Origin: Roseinatronobacter alkalisoli | Lineage (GTDB): Bacteria > Pseudomonadota > Alphaproteobacteria > Rhodobacterales > Rhodobacteraceae | Direction: 5' to 3' | Assembly (NCBI RefSeq): GCF_028745735.1 | Contig: NZ_JAQZSM010000005.1 | Coordinates: 62,001-126,000 of the forward strand | Length of the DNA stretch: 64,000 bases | Part shown: piece by piece, positions 53,321 through 62,035 of the stretch | How positions within the stretch are numbered: the first letter of the stretch is position 1 | How the letters are laid out: each line of letters opens with the position of its first letter | Position numbers and translations under genes: made by a program | The notes under the pieces: model-generated | The model's input: only the letters and a program-made list of their open reading frames with translations | Told to the model about the DNA's origin: nothing | The model's database searches: none

Positions 53321-54522
53321 CAAGGCATAATCTGCGGCATTTCAGGGTTTTTCTGGCAGTCGCTGAATTGCGGTCTCCGTCCGCCGCCGCCCGGCGGTGC
53401 CGGGTGTCGCAGCCTGCCGTCACCCAATCGCTGAACAAGCTGGAACGCACCATGGGGGGCGGGCTGTTCCAGCGCACACGCCAAGGGTTCTTTCTGACAG
53501 ATCGCGGGCGGATATTCGAAGCGCGCATCCGCCGCGCCATGGACCGGCTGGATAGTGCGCTGCATGACGTCGCCCCACGGCTGACGGTAACCGCAACCCT
53601 TTCGCAGCTTCAGGCCCTGATCGCCATGACAGAGGCGCAGAATTTCACCCTTGCGGCGCATCATCTGGGCCTTGCGCAACCAACGGTTCACCGGGCGGTC
53701 ACCCAGATCGAAGAAGCCTCGGCGCGGGTGCTGTTTGAACGCACATCCTTCGGGATGGTGGCAACCCGCCCATGCCGCCGTCTGGCGCAGGCCGCGCGTC
53801 TGGCCTTTGCTGAATTCGAGCAGGCAGAGGGCGATCTGGCCGAATTCGATGGCCGCGATGCCGGGCATATCGTGGTGGGGGCGCTGCCATTGTCGCGGAC
53901 CGTCATATTGCCCGAAGCCCTTGCGCGGTTCCGTGCCCTGCGCCCCAGGCACCGCGTCAGGATATTCGATGGCCCCTATGACGAGATGCTTGCGGGGTTG
54001 CGGCGGGGTGATATCGATCTGATCATCGGTGCCCTGCGCGATCCCCTGCCGATTGAAGATGTTGTGCAGGAAAAACTGTTTTCCGACCGTCTGACCATTC
54101 TTGCCGGGCCGCAGCACCCGCTGGCGGGCAGGCAGGATATTGCGCTTGATGAACTGGCGCGCCATGGGTGGGTTGTTCCGCGCGAAGGGGTGCCCGCGCG
54201 CGCGCAATTTGACGCGCTGTTTCTGGACCGGGGACTACCTTTGCCCGACAGTATTGTGGAATGCGGGTCCATATTGCTGATGCGTGAACTGCTGAACCGT
54301 AGCGATTTGCTTGGCTGCATATCCGCGCAGCAGGCCGAAGCTGAAATCGCGCGGGGGCTGTTGACGCGGGTCCGGACGGGCATAGACTGGGCCGGTCGCG
54401 ATATTGGCTTGACCTGCCGGGTGGATTGGGTGCCGACGGCCGCGCAGGCGCTTTTCCTTGATCTGGTCCGCAGCGTGGCGCAGGGCATCGCGCCGACAGT
54501 GCACAGCGGCAGTTTGTCCTGA
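53317..54522 (+). CDS. LysR-family regulator with two N-terminal HTH domains
   Basis: A 401-residue LTTR, about 100 residues longer than normal. A first LysR HTH occupies about 5-65 (LRHFRVFLAVAELRSPSAAARRCRVSQPA, TQSLNKLERTMGGGLFQR). A second follows at about 95-155 (LSQLQALIAMTEAQNFTLAAHHLGLAQPT, HRAVTQIEEASARVLFER). The single effector domain runs from about 170 (IVVGALPLSRTVILPEALARF). It is coupled to the DUF1932 dehydrogenase gene by ATGA. Known LTTRs have one HTH and act as tetramers, so a tandem form may bind longer sites. Target and ligand are unknown. Confidence 0.9.
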   Translation: MTRHNLRHFRVFLAVAELRSPSAAARRCRVSQPAVTQSLNKLERTMGGGLFQRTRQGFFLTDRGRIFEARIRRAMDRLDSALHDVAPRLTVTATLSQLQALIAMTEAQNFTLAAHHLGLAQPTVHRAVTQIEEASARVLFERTSFGMVATRPCRRLAQAARLAFAEFEQAEGDLAEFDGRDAGHIVVGALPLSRTVILPEALARFRALRPRHRVRIFDGPYDEMLAGLRRGDIDLIIGALRDPLPIEDVVQEKLFSDRLTILAGPQHPLAGRQDIALDELARHGWVVPREGVPARAQFDALFLDRGLPLPDSIVECGSILLMRELLNRSDLLGCISAQQAEAEIARGLLTRVRTGIDWAGRDIGLTCRVDWVPTAAQALFLDLVRSVAQGIAPTVHSGSLS

Positions 54523-54538
54523 CAAGCACGATAAAAAT

Positions 54539-54579
54539 GTTCATATGATCTTTACATCTGGTTCATATGATCTATTTAT
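54539..54579 (+). promoter_or_regulatory. Toxin-antitoxin promoter with two identical operator repeats
   Basis: GTTCATATGATCT occurs at 54539-54551 and again at 54561-54573, 22 bases apart; each contains the palindrome TCATATGA. A promoter TTTACA (54551-54556), 16 bases, TATTTA (54573-54578) runs through the second copy. AGGAGG and the antitoxin ATG follow. This is the expected layout for autoregulation by the antitoxin. Confidence 0.65.
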
Positions 54580-54597
54580 GATGCTAGGAGGCCAGAT

Positions 54598-54987
54598 ATG
54601 CAGATCACCGCCCAAACCCGCGAACCAGCCGAAATTACCGCAATAGCGCTGAAAGCCTATGCGCGGATTGTTGATATCTGGTCATTAACGCAAAAGGACG
54701 CCGCAGCGCTGGCCGATATGTCCGAAAGCACATGGAAACGCGCGCGAAAGCCGGGATTTGCGGGCGATCTGACCAAGGACCAGCTTTTGCGGTTAAGCGC
54801 CGTGATCGGTATTTTCAAATCGCTGGAGCTGTATTTTTCCGAACCGCTGGCAAGGACATGGTTCACCCGCCCCAATACTGGCCCGCTTTTCAGTGGAGCA
54901 CGTCCCATTGACACCGCGATTGATGGTGGATTGCCGCAGATTCTGGCGATCCGCACCTATCTTGATGCGCTGCGGGGTGGCGCATGA
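54598..54987 (+). CDS. Xre/MbcA/ParS-type antitoxin (DUF2384)
   Basis: A 129-residue antitoxin. The N-terminal HTH-like part spans about 20-70 (LKAYARIVDIWSLTQKDAAALADMSESTWKRARK). The C-terminal MbcA/ParS/Xre toxin-binding domain spans about 75-127, with VIGIFKSLELYFSEPLARTWFTRPNTGPLFSGARPID in outline. A perfect AGGAGG stands before the ATG. Its stop overlaps the RES toxin start by ATGA. It would neutralise the toxin and repress the promoter through the repeats upstream. Confidence 0.9.
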   Translation: MQITAQTREPAEITAIALKAYARIVDIWSLTQKDAAALADMSESTWKRARKPGFAGDLTKDQLLRLSAVIGIFKSLELYFSEPLARTWFTRPNTGPLFSGARPIDTAIDGGLPQILAIRTYLDALRGGA

Positions 54988-55685
54988 AGCGCACCGAATT
55001 GTCGGATCGTGCTCTGGTCCGGCTGCTGCCCGCCACCTATCACAAACCACCCGCCCTGCGCGGCCTGGTGGATTCCGATGATGAGCTTGAAATACTTGCC
55101 GGGATTGAAGGCATGACCAGCGCGCGCTTGCAGGCAGAACGTGGCCGCAACCCCGATATTGACCCGCGCGAACTGGCCTGGCGGCGGCGCGCGCAGGATT
55201 TGCGCATCTATGGCGAAACCCATGTCAACGCCGCCTTCACCTATACGCGCGCGGGCGGCAACAGGTTCAACGCCCAGACGCGGGGTGCATGGTATTGCGC
55301 ATGGAATGTCATGGTGTGTGTTGCGGAAGTCGCCTGGCACCGGACCAGAGAGTTGCGTTTCACAGCGTCATTCCATGATCAGGCCCGCTATGTGGAATTG
55401 CTGGCCGATTTTATAGGCGTTTTCGATGATTTGACAGATGAACCGGACCACGCCGCCCTTCACCCTGATCCTGCGATCGGTTACCCCGCAGGGCAGATGT
55501 TGGCGGGTGAATTGCGGCGCAACGGGTCGCGTGGGCTGATCTATCCTTCGGTCAGAACCCCTGTTGCTGGGGGCAGATGTCTGGTTTGCTTTGAACCAAA
55601 TGCCATCCAGAATGTCCGGCCCGGCGCATCTTGGGAAATGGTCTGGAACGGAACGCCTGAATATACCGTCAAGGCGCTTGGCTGA
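54984..55685 (+). CDS. RES-domain toxin (NAD+-consuming)
   Basis: A 233-residue RES toxin. Candidate active-site residues are R94 (GGNRFN), Y104, E115 (CVAEVAWH) and S189 (GLIYPSVR), the conserved Arg, Tyr, Glu and Ser pattern of the family. RES toxins deplete cellular NAD+ and stop growth until neutralised. It is coupled to the antitoxin gene by ATGA. The pair lies between a regulator module and the sulfate importer, with no other mobile signs. A small hairpin CATGTG-TTTT-CACATG follows at 55711-55726. Confidence 0.9.
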   Translation: MKRTELSDRALVRLLPATYHKPPALRGLVDSDDELEILAGIEGMTSARLQAERGRNPDIDPRELAWRRRAQDLRIYGETHVNAAFTYTRAGGNRFNAQTRGAWYCAWNVMVCVAEVAWHRTRELRFTASFHDQARYVELLADFIGVFDDLTDEPDHAALHPDPAIGYPAGQMLAGELRRNGSRGLIYPSVRTPVAGGRCLVCFEPNAIQNVRPGASWEMVWNGTPEYTVKALG

Positions 55686-55942
55686 ACCTGTCGTGTGGGG
55701 CAGGGTGGAACATGTGTTTTCACATGCGGCATGCTGACCGGAAAATAAGAACAATCCCCACAAATTTATCCCATATTCGGAAAAAATTCATGCACTGCAT
55801 TGGGCCGTTGCGCTGGTGTTTCTGCGCAAAGGAACGCAGCGGAAATTCCGCCGCGCGCTTTGATCATGCAGGTCATGCGGGCCTATTGCCCTGTCTGTGC
55901 GCCGTATCTAGGTGACAACGTGAAACAAAGGGATTGCGCCAA

Positions 55943-57052
55943 ATGTCTATTGCCATTTCCGGGCTGACAAAGCGGTTCGGGCAGACAGATGTCCTGTGCG
56001 GGGTTGATCTTGAGGTCAGCAAGGGCGAGTTGGTCGCCCTTCTGGGACCAAGCGGGTCTGGCAAGACAACGCTGCTGAAAATCATTGCCGGGTTGGAATG
56101 GCCCGATGCAGGGCGGCTTGCTGTCAATGACCAGAACTGGCTGCAATTGGCAGCGCAGGACCGGCGCATCGGGTTTGTGTTCCAGCATTATGCGCTGTTC
56201 CCGCATATGCGCGTGCGCGACAATATCGCCTTCGGGCTGAGTGTGCGCCCGCGCTCGGAACGCCCGGGCAAAGCCGTGATCGCCGCCAAAGTGGATGAGA
56301 TGCTGCATTTCCTGCAGATCACCCATCTGGCCGATCGCTTCCCCGGTCAGTTATCGGGCGGGCAGCGCCAGCGTGTGGCGTTGGGGCGGGCCTTGGCGAT
56401 TGAACCGGCGGTCTTGTTGCTGGATGAACCCTTCGGTGCGCTGGACGCGGCCATCCGGCGCGATCTGCGGCGCTGGCTGCGCGGCGTGCATGATGCAACG
56501 GGGTCAACCACAATCTTTGTCACCCATGATCAGGAAGAAGCCTTTGAACTGGCCGACCGTGTGGTGGTGATGGGTGAAGGGCGGATTGAACAGATTGGTC
56601 ATGCCGATGCCATTCATGACCACCCAGCTACGCCCTTTGTTGCGCGTTTCATGGGTGCGACGGTGGAATTTCCGGTCACGCTGAATTCCGGGCGCGCAGA
56701 AGCGTCCGGGCTGGACATTTCCGCGCTGCCGCGGCGCGCGCTACCGGATGGCCCCGCCCGGCTGTTTGCACGCCCCGAAGATATAACGCTCATCCCGGAT
56801 GCCGGTGCGCCGTGGCGCATTGCGTCGCGTATCAGCAACGGCGCACATCTGCGGTTTGTTCTGTCCCACCCCGCCCTGGGTGAAGCTGAAGCTGATGTAC
56901 CCCGGCGCACGGCCAATGCCGATGCGCTGACCCCAGATGCCGCTGTCCGCCTGCGGATCGAAGCAGGCACCATCTTTCCCGCCGAGCGTGGCATTGCCAC
57001 CACCTCGGTACGATCCCCCGGTTTTGAACCTGTCAAGGAGAAGTCACGATGA
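55943..57052 (+). CDS. cysA: Sulfate/thiosulfate ABC transporter ATP-binding protein
   Basis: A 369-residue ATPase. Walker A GPSGSGKT is at 35-42, then RIGFVFQHYALFPHMRVRDNI, signature LSGGQRQRVALGRAL, Walker B VLLLDEPFGALD, and a C-terminal regulatory part with LFARPEDITLIPD. The sequence and the gene order ATPase, receptor, two permeases identify the sulfate system. The ATG at 55943 begins MSIAISGLTKRFG; an upstream TTG is not needed. It overlaps the receptor gene by ATGA. Confidence 0.9.
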   Translation: MSIAISGLTKRFGQTDVLCGVDLEVSKGELVALLGPSGSGKTTLLKIIAGLEWPDAGRLAVNDQNWLQLAAQDRRIGFVFQHYALFPHMRVRDNIAFGLSVRPRSERPGKAVIAAKVDEMLHFLQITHLADRFPGQLSGGQRQRVALGRALAIEPAVLLLDEPFGALDAAIRRDLRRWLRGVHDATGSTTIFVTHDQEEAFELADRVVVMGEGRIEQIGHADAIHDHPATPFVARFMGATVEFPVTLNSGRAEASGLDISALPRRALPDGPARLFARPEDITLIPDAGAPWRIASRISNGAHLRFVLSHPALGEAEADVPRRTANADALTPDAAVRLRIEAGTIFPAERGIATTSVRSPGFEPVKEKSR

Positions 57053-58047
57053 CTGTATTCCCGTTCCGTGCCGCAGCCATTGCCCTGGGCATCGCGGCGT
57101 CCCCCGCTGCTGCACAGGACAGTCTGCTGAACACCAGCTACGACATTGCCCGCGAACTGTTCGAGGCGCTGAACCCTGTTTTTGCCGAACATTGGCAGGA
57201 AACCACAGGGCGCACAGTCACGATTGACCAAAGCCATGGCGGCACCTCGCGGCAGGCCCGCGCCATCCTTGAAGGGCTGCCCGCGGATGTCGTGACCTTC
57301 AATCAGGAAACCGATATCGAAGTGCTGGCCGAAGGTGGTCTGCTGCCAGAGGATTGGCGCGATGCCCTGCCCAATGGTGCCTCTCCCTGGTATTCGCTGC
57401 CCGCGTTTCTGGTGCGCGATGGCAACCCCAAGGACATCCATGACTGGGATGATCTGGCCCGCGACGATGTGCAGGTCATTTTCCCAAACCCGCGCACCAG
57501 TGGCAACGCGCGCTACACCTATCTGGCCGCTTTCGCCTATGGGCTGGAACAGAATGACGGGGACGAAGACGCCGCCGAAGCTTTTGTGAAGGCCATTTTT
57601 GACAATGTGCCTGTGTTTGACACTGGCGGGCGCGGGGCGACCCAGACCTTTGCGGAACGTAATATTGGCGATGTTCTGGTGACGTTCGAGGCCGAAACCG
57701 GCGGGATCGCAGAAGCCTATGCCGATGCCGGGCTGGAACGTGTGACCCCTTCGGTCAGCCTGTTTGCGGCATTTCCTGTCGCCGTCGTGGCGGAAGTTGC
57801 TGAACGCAATGGCAATACTGAACTGGCCAATGCATATCTGGAATGGCTGTATACGCCCGACGCGCAGCGCATCGTCGCGCAGCATTATTACCGCGTCGTC
57901 GATGAAGATGTGGCGGCAGAATTTGCCGACCAGCTGCCCGATCTGCGTCTGGTCACTGTGGATGAGGTGTTCGGCGGCTGGGATGCCATTCAGGAAAACC
58001 ACTTCGCCGAAGGTGCGCGGCTGGACAATGTGTTTGTGAACCAGTGA
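57049..58047 (+). CDS. Sulfate/thiosulfate-binding periplasmic protein
   Basis: A 332-residue receptor of the Sbp/CysP class. The signal peptide ends after PAAAQ. The oxyanion-binding segment QSHGGTSRQARAILEG and ADVVTFNQETDIEVLA are diagnostic. FPNPRTSGNARYTYLAAFAY is also conserved. Four bases separate it from the first permease gene. Related oxyanions cannot be excluded. Confidence 0.9.
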   Translation: MTVFPFRAAAIALGIAASPAAAQDSLLNTSYDIARELFEALNPVFAEHWQETTGRTVTIDQSHGGTSRQARAILEGLPADVVTFNQETDIEVLAEGGLLPEDWRDALPNGASPWYSLPAFLVRDGNPKDIHDWDDLARDDVQVIFPNPRTSGNARYTYLAAFAYGLEQNDGDEDAAEAFVKAIFDNVPVFDTGGRGATQTFAERNIGDVLVTFEAETGGIAEAYADAGLERVTPSVSLFAAFPVAVVAEVAERNGNTELANAYLEWLYTPDAQRIVAQHYYRVVDEDVAAEFADQLPDLRLVTVDEVFGGWDAIQENHFAEGARLDNVFVNQ

Positions 58048-58051
58048 CGCC

Positions 58052-58906
58052 ATGACCACCGCCGCCATTGCACCACCGATCCGCGCCAAGCGTGTTTTGC
58101 CGGGCTTTACCCTAAGCCTTGGCACGACATTGCTGTATCTGACGCTGATCGTGCTGATCCCGGTTCTGGCCCTGATCCTGAAGGGCGCCGAGATGGGACC
58201 GGCGCGGTTCTGGCAGATCATCTCCAGCCCGCGGGCAGTGGCGGCATTTCAGATTACACTTACGGCTGCCGCCATCGCCACCGTCATCAATGCTGTCTAT
58301 GGTCTGCTGATGGCCTGGGTTCTGGTGCGCTACGAATTCCCCGGCAAGCGGTTGCTGGATGCCATGATGGATGTGCCCTTTGCGCTGCCGACGGCGGTGG
58401 CGGGCTTGTCACTGACAGCGCTTTTTTCCGCCAATGGCTGGTTCGGACAGGTGCTGGAAGCGGCGGGAATTCAGGTGGTTTATACGATCTGGGGTATTGT
58501 GTTGGCGATGGCCTTCACCTCGGTCCCGTTTGTGGTACGCACAGTGCAGCCTGTGCTGGAAGATCTGGACCCGGCACTGGAACAGGCGGCGGTGACACTG
58601 GGCGCGGGCCCCTTCGCCATTTTCCGCCGGGTCGTGTTGCCCGCCATCCTGCCTGCATGGATGGCGGGATGCACCACCGCATTCGCACGTTCGCTAGGGG
58701 AATTCGGTGCGATCGTCTTCATCGCCGGAAACCTGCCCTTCCGCACGGAAATCGCGGCGCTGCTGGCCTATATCCGCCTAGAAGAATACGACTATAACGG
58801 CGCTGCGGCCATTGCGCTGGTGCTGCTGGGCTTTGCGCTGGTTCTGCTGCTGGCGTCAAACCTGTTGCAATTCTGGGCAGCACGCTACCGCGAGGGCCAG
58901 AAATGA
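58052..58906 (+). CDS. cysT: Sulfate ABC transporter permease CysT (CysU)
   Basis: A 284-residue inner-membrane permease. PGFTLSLGTTLLYLTLIVLIPV opens the protein. The coupling loop LDPALEQAAVTLGAGPFAIFRRVVLPAILPA and the following RSLGEFGAIVFIAGN are CysT/CysW hallmarks. It overlaps cysW by ATGA. Confidence 0.92.
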   Translation: MTTAAIAPPIRAKRVLPGFTLSLGTTLLYLTLIVLIPVLALILKGAEMGPARFWQIISSPRAVAAFQITLTAAAIATVINAVYGLLMAWVLVRYEFPGKRLLDAMMDVPFALPTAVAGLSLTALFSANGWFGQVLEAAGIQVVYTIWGIVLAMAFTSVPFVVRTVQPVLEDLDPALEQAAVTLGAGPFAIFRRVVLPAILPAWMAGCTTAFARSLGEFGAIVFIAGNLPFRTEIAALLAYIRLEEYDYNGAAAIALVLLGFALVLLLASNLLQFWAARYREGQK

Positions 58907-59742
58907 GTGGTGCCGCCCTGACCTATCTGCCCGGACAAAGCCGCCGCGGCCCGCAAGTGCTGATTGCGCTTGCCGTAGGGCTGACGCTGGTGTTCATCGC
59001 GGCGCCGCTGGTCTTTATCTTCGTGCGGGCTTTCGCAGGGGGGTGGCAGGTCTATGCCGCCAATATCCTGCACCCGATGACGCTGCATGCCATCTGGCTT
59101 AGCACAGTGACCGCCCTAATTGTTGTGCCGCTGAATGTGGCATTCGGCATTGCCGCTGCCTGGGCTGTGGCCAAGCACCGCTTCCCGGGGCGCGGGTTGC
59201 TGGTGACCATCATCGAGATTCCGTTTTCCATTTCGCCGATTATCGCGGGTATCTGCTATCTGCTGCTTTACGGGCGACAGGGGATTCTGGGACCGTGGTT
59301 GCAGGCCAATGACCTGCAGGTGATGTTCGCACTGCCCGGCATTGTGCTGGTCACCATGTTTGTAACCGCCCCCTTTGTCGCGCGTGAAGTCCTGCCGCTT
59401 ATGCAGGCACAGGGCAGCGCGCAGGAAGAAGCCGCTGTTACGCTGGGGGCATCGGGCTGGCAGATATTCACCCGCGTCACCTTGCCCAATATCAAATGGG
59501 CGCTTCTCTATGGTGCGGTTCTATGCACGGCGCGTGCAGTTGGCGAATTTGGCGGTGTGTCCGTCGTGTCGGGTAATATCCGTGGCCAGACAAATACCCT
59601 GCCGCTGCATGTGGAATTGTTGTTCAATGACCTGAATGCGGTGGGTGCATTTGCTGCTGCATCGACCCTGACCGTGATTGCCGTGATTGCCCTGCTGATA
59701 AAGGCATTGCTTGAATACCGCACTGACGGTTCGGGCGCTTAG
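58903..59742 (+). CDS. cysW: Sulfate ABC transporter permease CysW
   Basis: A 279-residue inner-membrane permease. The coupling loop SAQEEAAVTLGASGWQIFTRVTLPNI and ARAVGEFGGVSVVSGNIRGQTNTLPLHVE are family hallmarks. It completes the importer. A gap of 172 bases separates it from the NosR-like gene, so co-transcription is uncertain. Confidence 0.92.
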   Translation: MSGAALTYLPGQSRRGPQVLIALAVGLTLVFIAAPLVFIFVRAFAGGWQVYAANILHPMTLHAIWLSTVTALIVVPLNVAFGIAAAWAVAKHRFPGRGLLVTIIEIPFSISPIIAGICYLLLYGRQGILGPWLQANDLQVMFALPGIVLVTMFVTAPFVAREVLPLMQAQGSAQEEAAVTLGASGWQIFTRVTLPNIKWALLYGAVLCTARAVGEFGGVSVVSGNIRGQTNTLPLHVELLFNDLNAVGAFAAASTLTVIAVIALLIKALLEYRTDGSGA

Positions 59743-59914
59743 AGGCGGATCAGACCAGACGGAGACCCGGCCCACCGAAGGCGCGGCTTTGTGCCTGCGC
59801 CCGCGATTGCTGCGCGCCAGTTTCAATCAGCTATGGGAGTCGATCCAGACGCATCCGGACCCATAGTCGAAAGTCGCATATGCGGCGGGCGGCCACTTGC
59901 TTATCCTTCCGCAT

Positions 59915-62035
59915 ATGCTCACGCTCCTCCGCCTGTTTGTCCTGTCATTCCTGTTGGCCCTGCCTGCGCGCGCGCAAATTCTGACGCCTGAGGAAATGCT
60001 GGCCTATGTCCCCCCGCCCTTCGGGCTGGGCGAGGCGCTGAATGACAAGGGGCTATACCGTGTCGTCAATTCCGGCGGTACGCCCGCAGGATATGCTTTC
60101 ACCACGCAACCCTACGCCGCATTGCCGGGTTTTGCGGGTGCGCCCGTCAATGCGCTGGTCGTGCTGGACGGGGCCGGCACTTTTGTCACCGTGCGCGTGC
60201 TGCATCACAATGAACCGATCTTCATATCAGGCATGGGCGAGGGGCCGTTCCGGGCATTTTTTGAACAATATGCAGGCAAATCGATCTGGGCACCCATGAG
60301 TATCGGCACACCCTATGGCGGCGCGGATCAGGGATCGTCGCTGGTGCATCTGGACGGGATCACCAAGGCCACGGCTTCTGTGCGGATTGCGCATGAATCG
60401 ATCATGGCCGCCGCGCATGCGGTCGCGCGTGAACATATGCAGGGGCGCGTCACCGCCCCGGCGGCCCGGCCCGATTTCGATCATGAAGAGGCCCTGAACT
60501 GGAATGATCTGGTCGCGCAGGGGCTGGCCAGCCATTTGCGCGTGACCAATGCCGAAATTGACGCAGCCTTCAGCGGCACGCGTTGGGCCTATTCCGACCC
60601 TGCTGCACAGGCTGATCCCGAAGGGCTGTATCTGGACCTGTGGCTGCTTGATGTGACGCCACCGGCACTGGCACGCGCGGCGCTGGATCAGGGCACGATT
60701 GAACAGATGACGCGCTTTCGCGGTGTCGCGCCAACGGATGAATTTCTGCTGCTGATTGATGCAGGCCGCCATGGTCTGGTCAGCGAGTCTTTCGTGCGCA
60801 ACACCGCGCCCGACCAGATCAGGGCCGAACAGGGCGGGCTGCCGGTAGCGCTGCGCGACGCGGATTTTCTGGTCGATCTGGCGCCCGGTGTCCCGGATGG
60901 TACCGCCATGATCCTGCGCACGGATCGCAGGCTTGGGTTCAACCCCGCCGAACCTTTTACCCTGATCGTAGACTCTGTGCGCGAACATGGCTTTATCACC
61001 CCCGAAATCGGTCGTGTGGAACTGGAACTGGCGCATCAGACCGATGAACGCTTCTTCCTGCACGAAAAAATCATCACACCGCTGCCGCCCTGGGCAGAAA
61101 CGCTGTATAGTCGTCAGCCTGACCTGATTGTGCTGGCCCTTGGGCTGGGGGCGCTGATCTGGGCATTGGGCGCGCGGATGAACCACTTTGCGGGCTGGCG
61201 GCATTTTACCCCGGCGCGCTTGCTGATACTGGCCGTGATGATCGGATTTGTCGGCTTCTGGGGGCAGGGGCAATTGTCTATTGTCACGCCTCTTGGCGCG
61301 CTGCGTACCGCGCTTGAAGGCGGATCATACATGTTTCTGATATATGATCCTTTCTCGCTTATGGTCTGGGTGGCGGCGATCCTTGGCTTCGTGCTTTGGG
61401 GCAGGGGGCTTTTCTGCGGCTGGCTCTGCCCGTTCGGTGCGCTTCAGGAATTTGCCCATCATCTGGGCCGCGCCCTACGCCTGCCCCGGATCGAACCGAA
61501 TGGCAGTTGGGACCGGCGCCTGAAAAAGCTGAAATACATCGCACTGGCGGGGCTTGTCGGGCTGGTGGGTTTTGCACCGGAACAGATTGACAGCGCCGCC
61601 GAGGTGGAGCCATTCAAGACAGCGATTACAGTTTTCTTCATGCGTGAATGGTATTTTGTTGCCTATGCCGCCTTCTGGCTGGTGCTTGGCATGGTACTGT
61701 TCAAGGGCTTTTGCCGCTATCTGTGTCCGCTTGGCGCGGTCATGGCGATTGGCGGGTTGCTGCGCGGGCGCGACTGGATCGCGCGTCGGCCCGAATGTGG
61801 CAGTCCCTGTCAGTTGTGTCGCATCAAATGCAACTATGGTGCGATCGCTAAGAATGGCAGGATAGATTATTCCGAATGTTTCCAATGCCTGGACTGTGTT
61901 GCCATCCATGACAACGAAAAGCGCTGCGTGCCTTTGGTTTTGGCCGCGCGCAAGGCCGGGCGGGCAGCGCCCACATCTGCATCACAGCCGCAAGAGGCCC
62001 CGGTATGCGCAGCTTCACCCGCCGCCGTTTCCTGA
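59915..62035 (+). CDS. NosR/NirI-family flavo-iron-sulfur membrane protein
   Basis: A 706-residue membrane protein. A signal helix is followed by a periplasmic FMN-binding domain (about 60-180) whose flavinylation motif reads TKATAS, with T153 the expected FMN acceptor. A large periplasmic part, about six TM helices and polyferredoxin motifs follow (GLFCGWLCPFG, FCRYLCPLG, CQLCRIKC, CFQCLDC). NosR passes electrons from quinol to the periplasm for nitrous oxide reductase. No nosZ, nosD or nosF is visible nearby. The start at 59915 (ATG) lacks a strong ribosome site; a TTG at 59897 is possible. It overlaps the ApbE gene by 31 bases. Confidence 0.88.
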   Translation: MLTLLRLFVLSFLLALPARAQILTPEEMLAYVPPPFGLGEALNDKGLYRVVNSGGTPAGYAFTTQPYAALPGFAGAPVNALVVLDGAGTFVTVRVLHHNEPIFISGMGEGPFRAFFEQYAGKSIWAPMSIGTPYGGADQGSSLVHLDGITKATASVRIAHESIMAAAHAVAREHMQGRVTAPAARPDFDHEEALNWNDLVAQGLASHLRVTNAEIDAAFSGTRWAYSDPAAQADPEGLYLDLWLLDVTPPALARAALDQGTIEQMTRFRGVAPTDEFLLLIDAGRHGLVSESFVRNTAPDQIRAEQGGLPVALRDADFLVDLAPGVPDGTAMILRTDRRLGFNPAEPFTLIVDSVREHGFITPEIGRVELELAHQTDERFFLHEKIITPLPPWAETLYSRQPDLIVLALGLGALIWALGARMNHFAGWRHFTPARLLILAVMIGFVGFWGQGQLSIVTPLGALRTALEGGSYMFLIYDPFSLMVWVAAILGFVLWGRGLFCGWLCPFGALQEFAHHLGRALRLPRIEPNGSWDRRLKKLKYIALAGLVGLVGFAPEQIDSAAEVEPFKTAITVFFMREWYFVAYAAFWLVLGMVLFKGFCRYLCPLGAVMAIGGLLRGRDWIARRPECGSPCQLCRIKCNYGAIAKNGRIDYSECFQCLDCVAIHDNEKRCVPLVLAARKAGRAAPTSASQPQEAPVCAASPAAVS

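Noticed and set aside
55686-55942. Riboswitch or regulator gene ahead of the sulfate importer
   Set aside because: Only a small CATGTG-TTTT-CACATG hairpin and short GC-rich repeats are visible. No known sulfur riboswitch core was recognised.
56614-58221. 535-codon open frame on the minus strand
   Set aside because: It lies opposite cysA, the sulfate-binding protein and cysT, all of which carry clear family motifs. It is a reverse-frame artefact.
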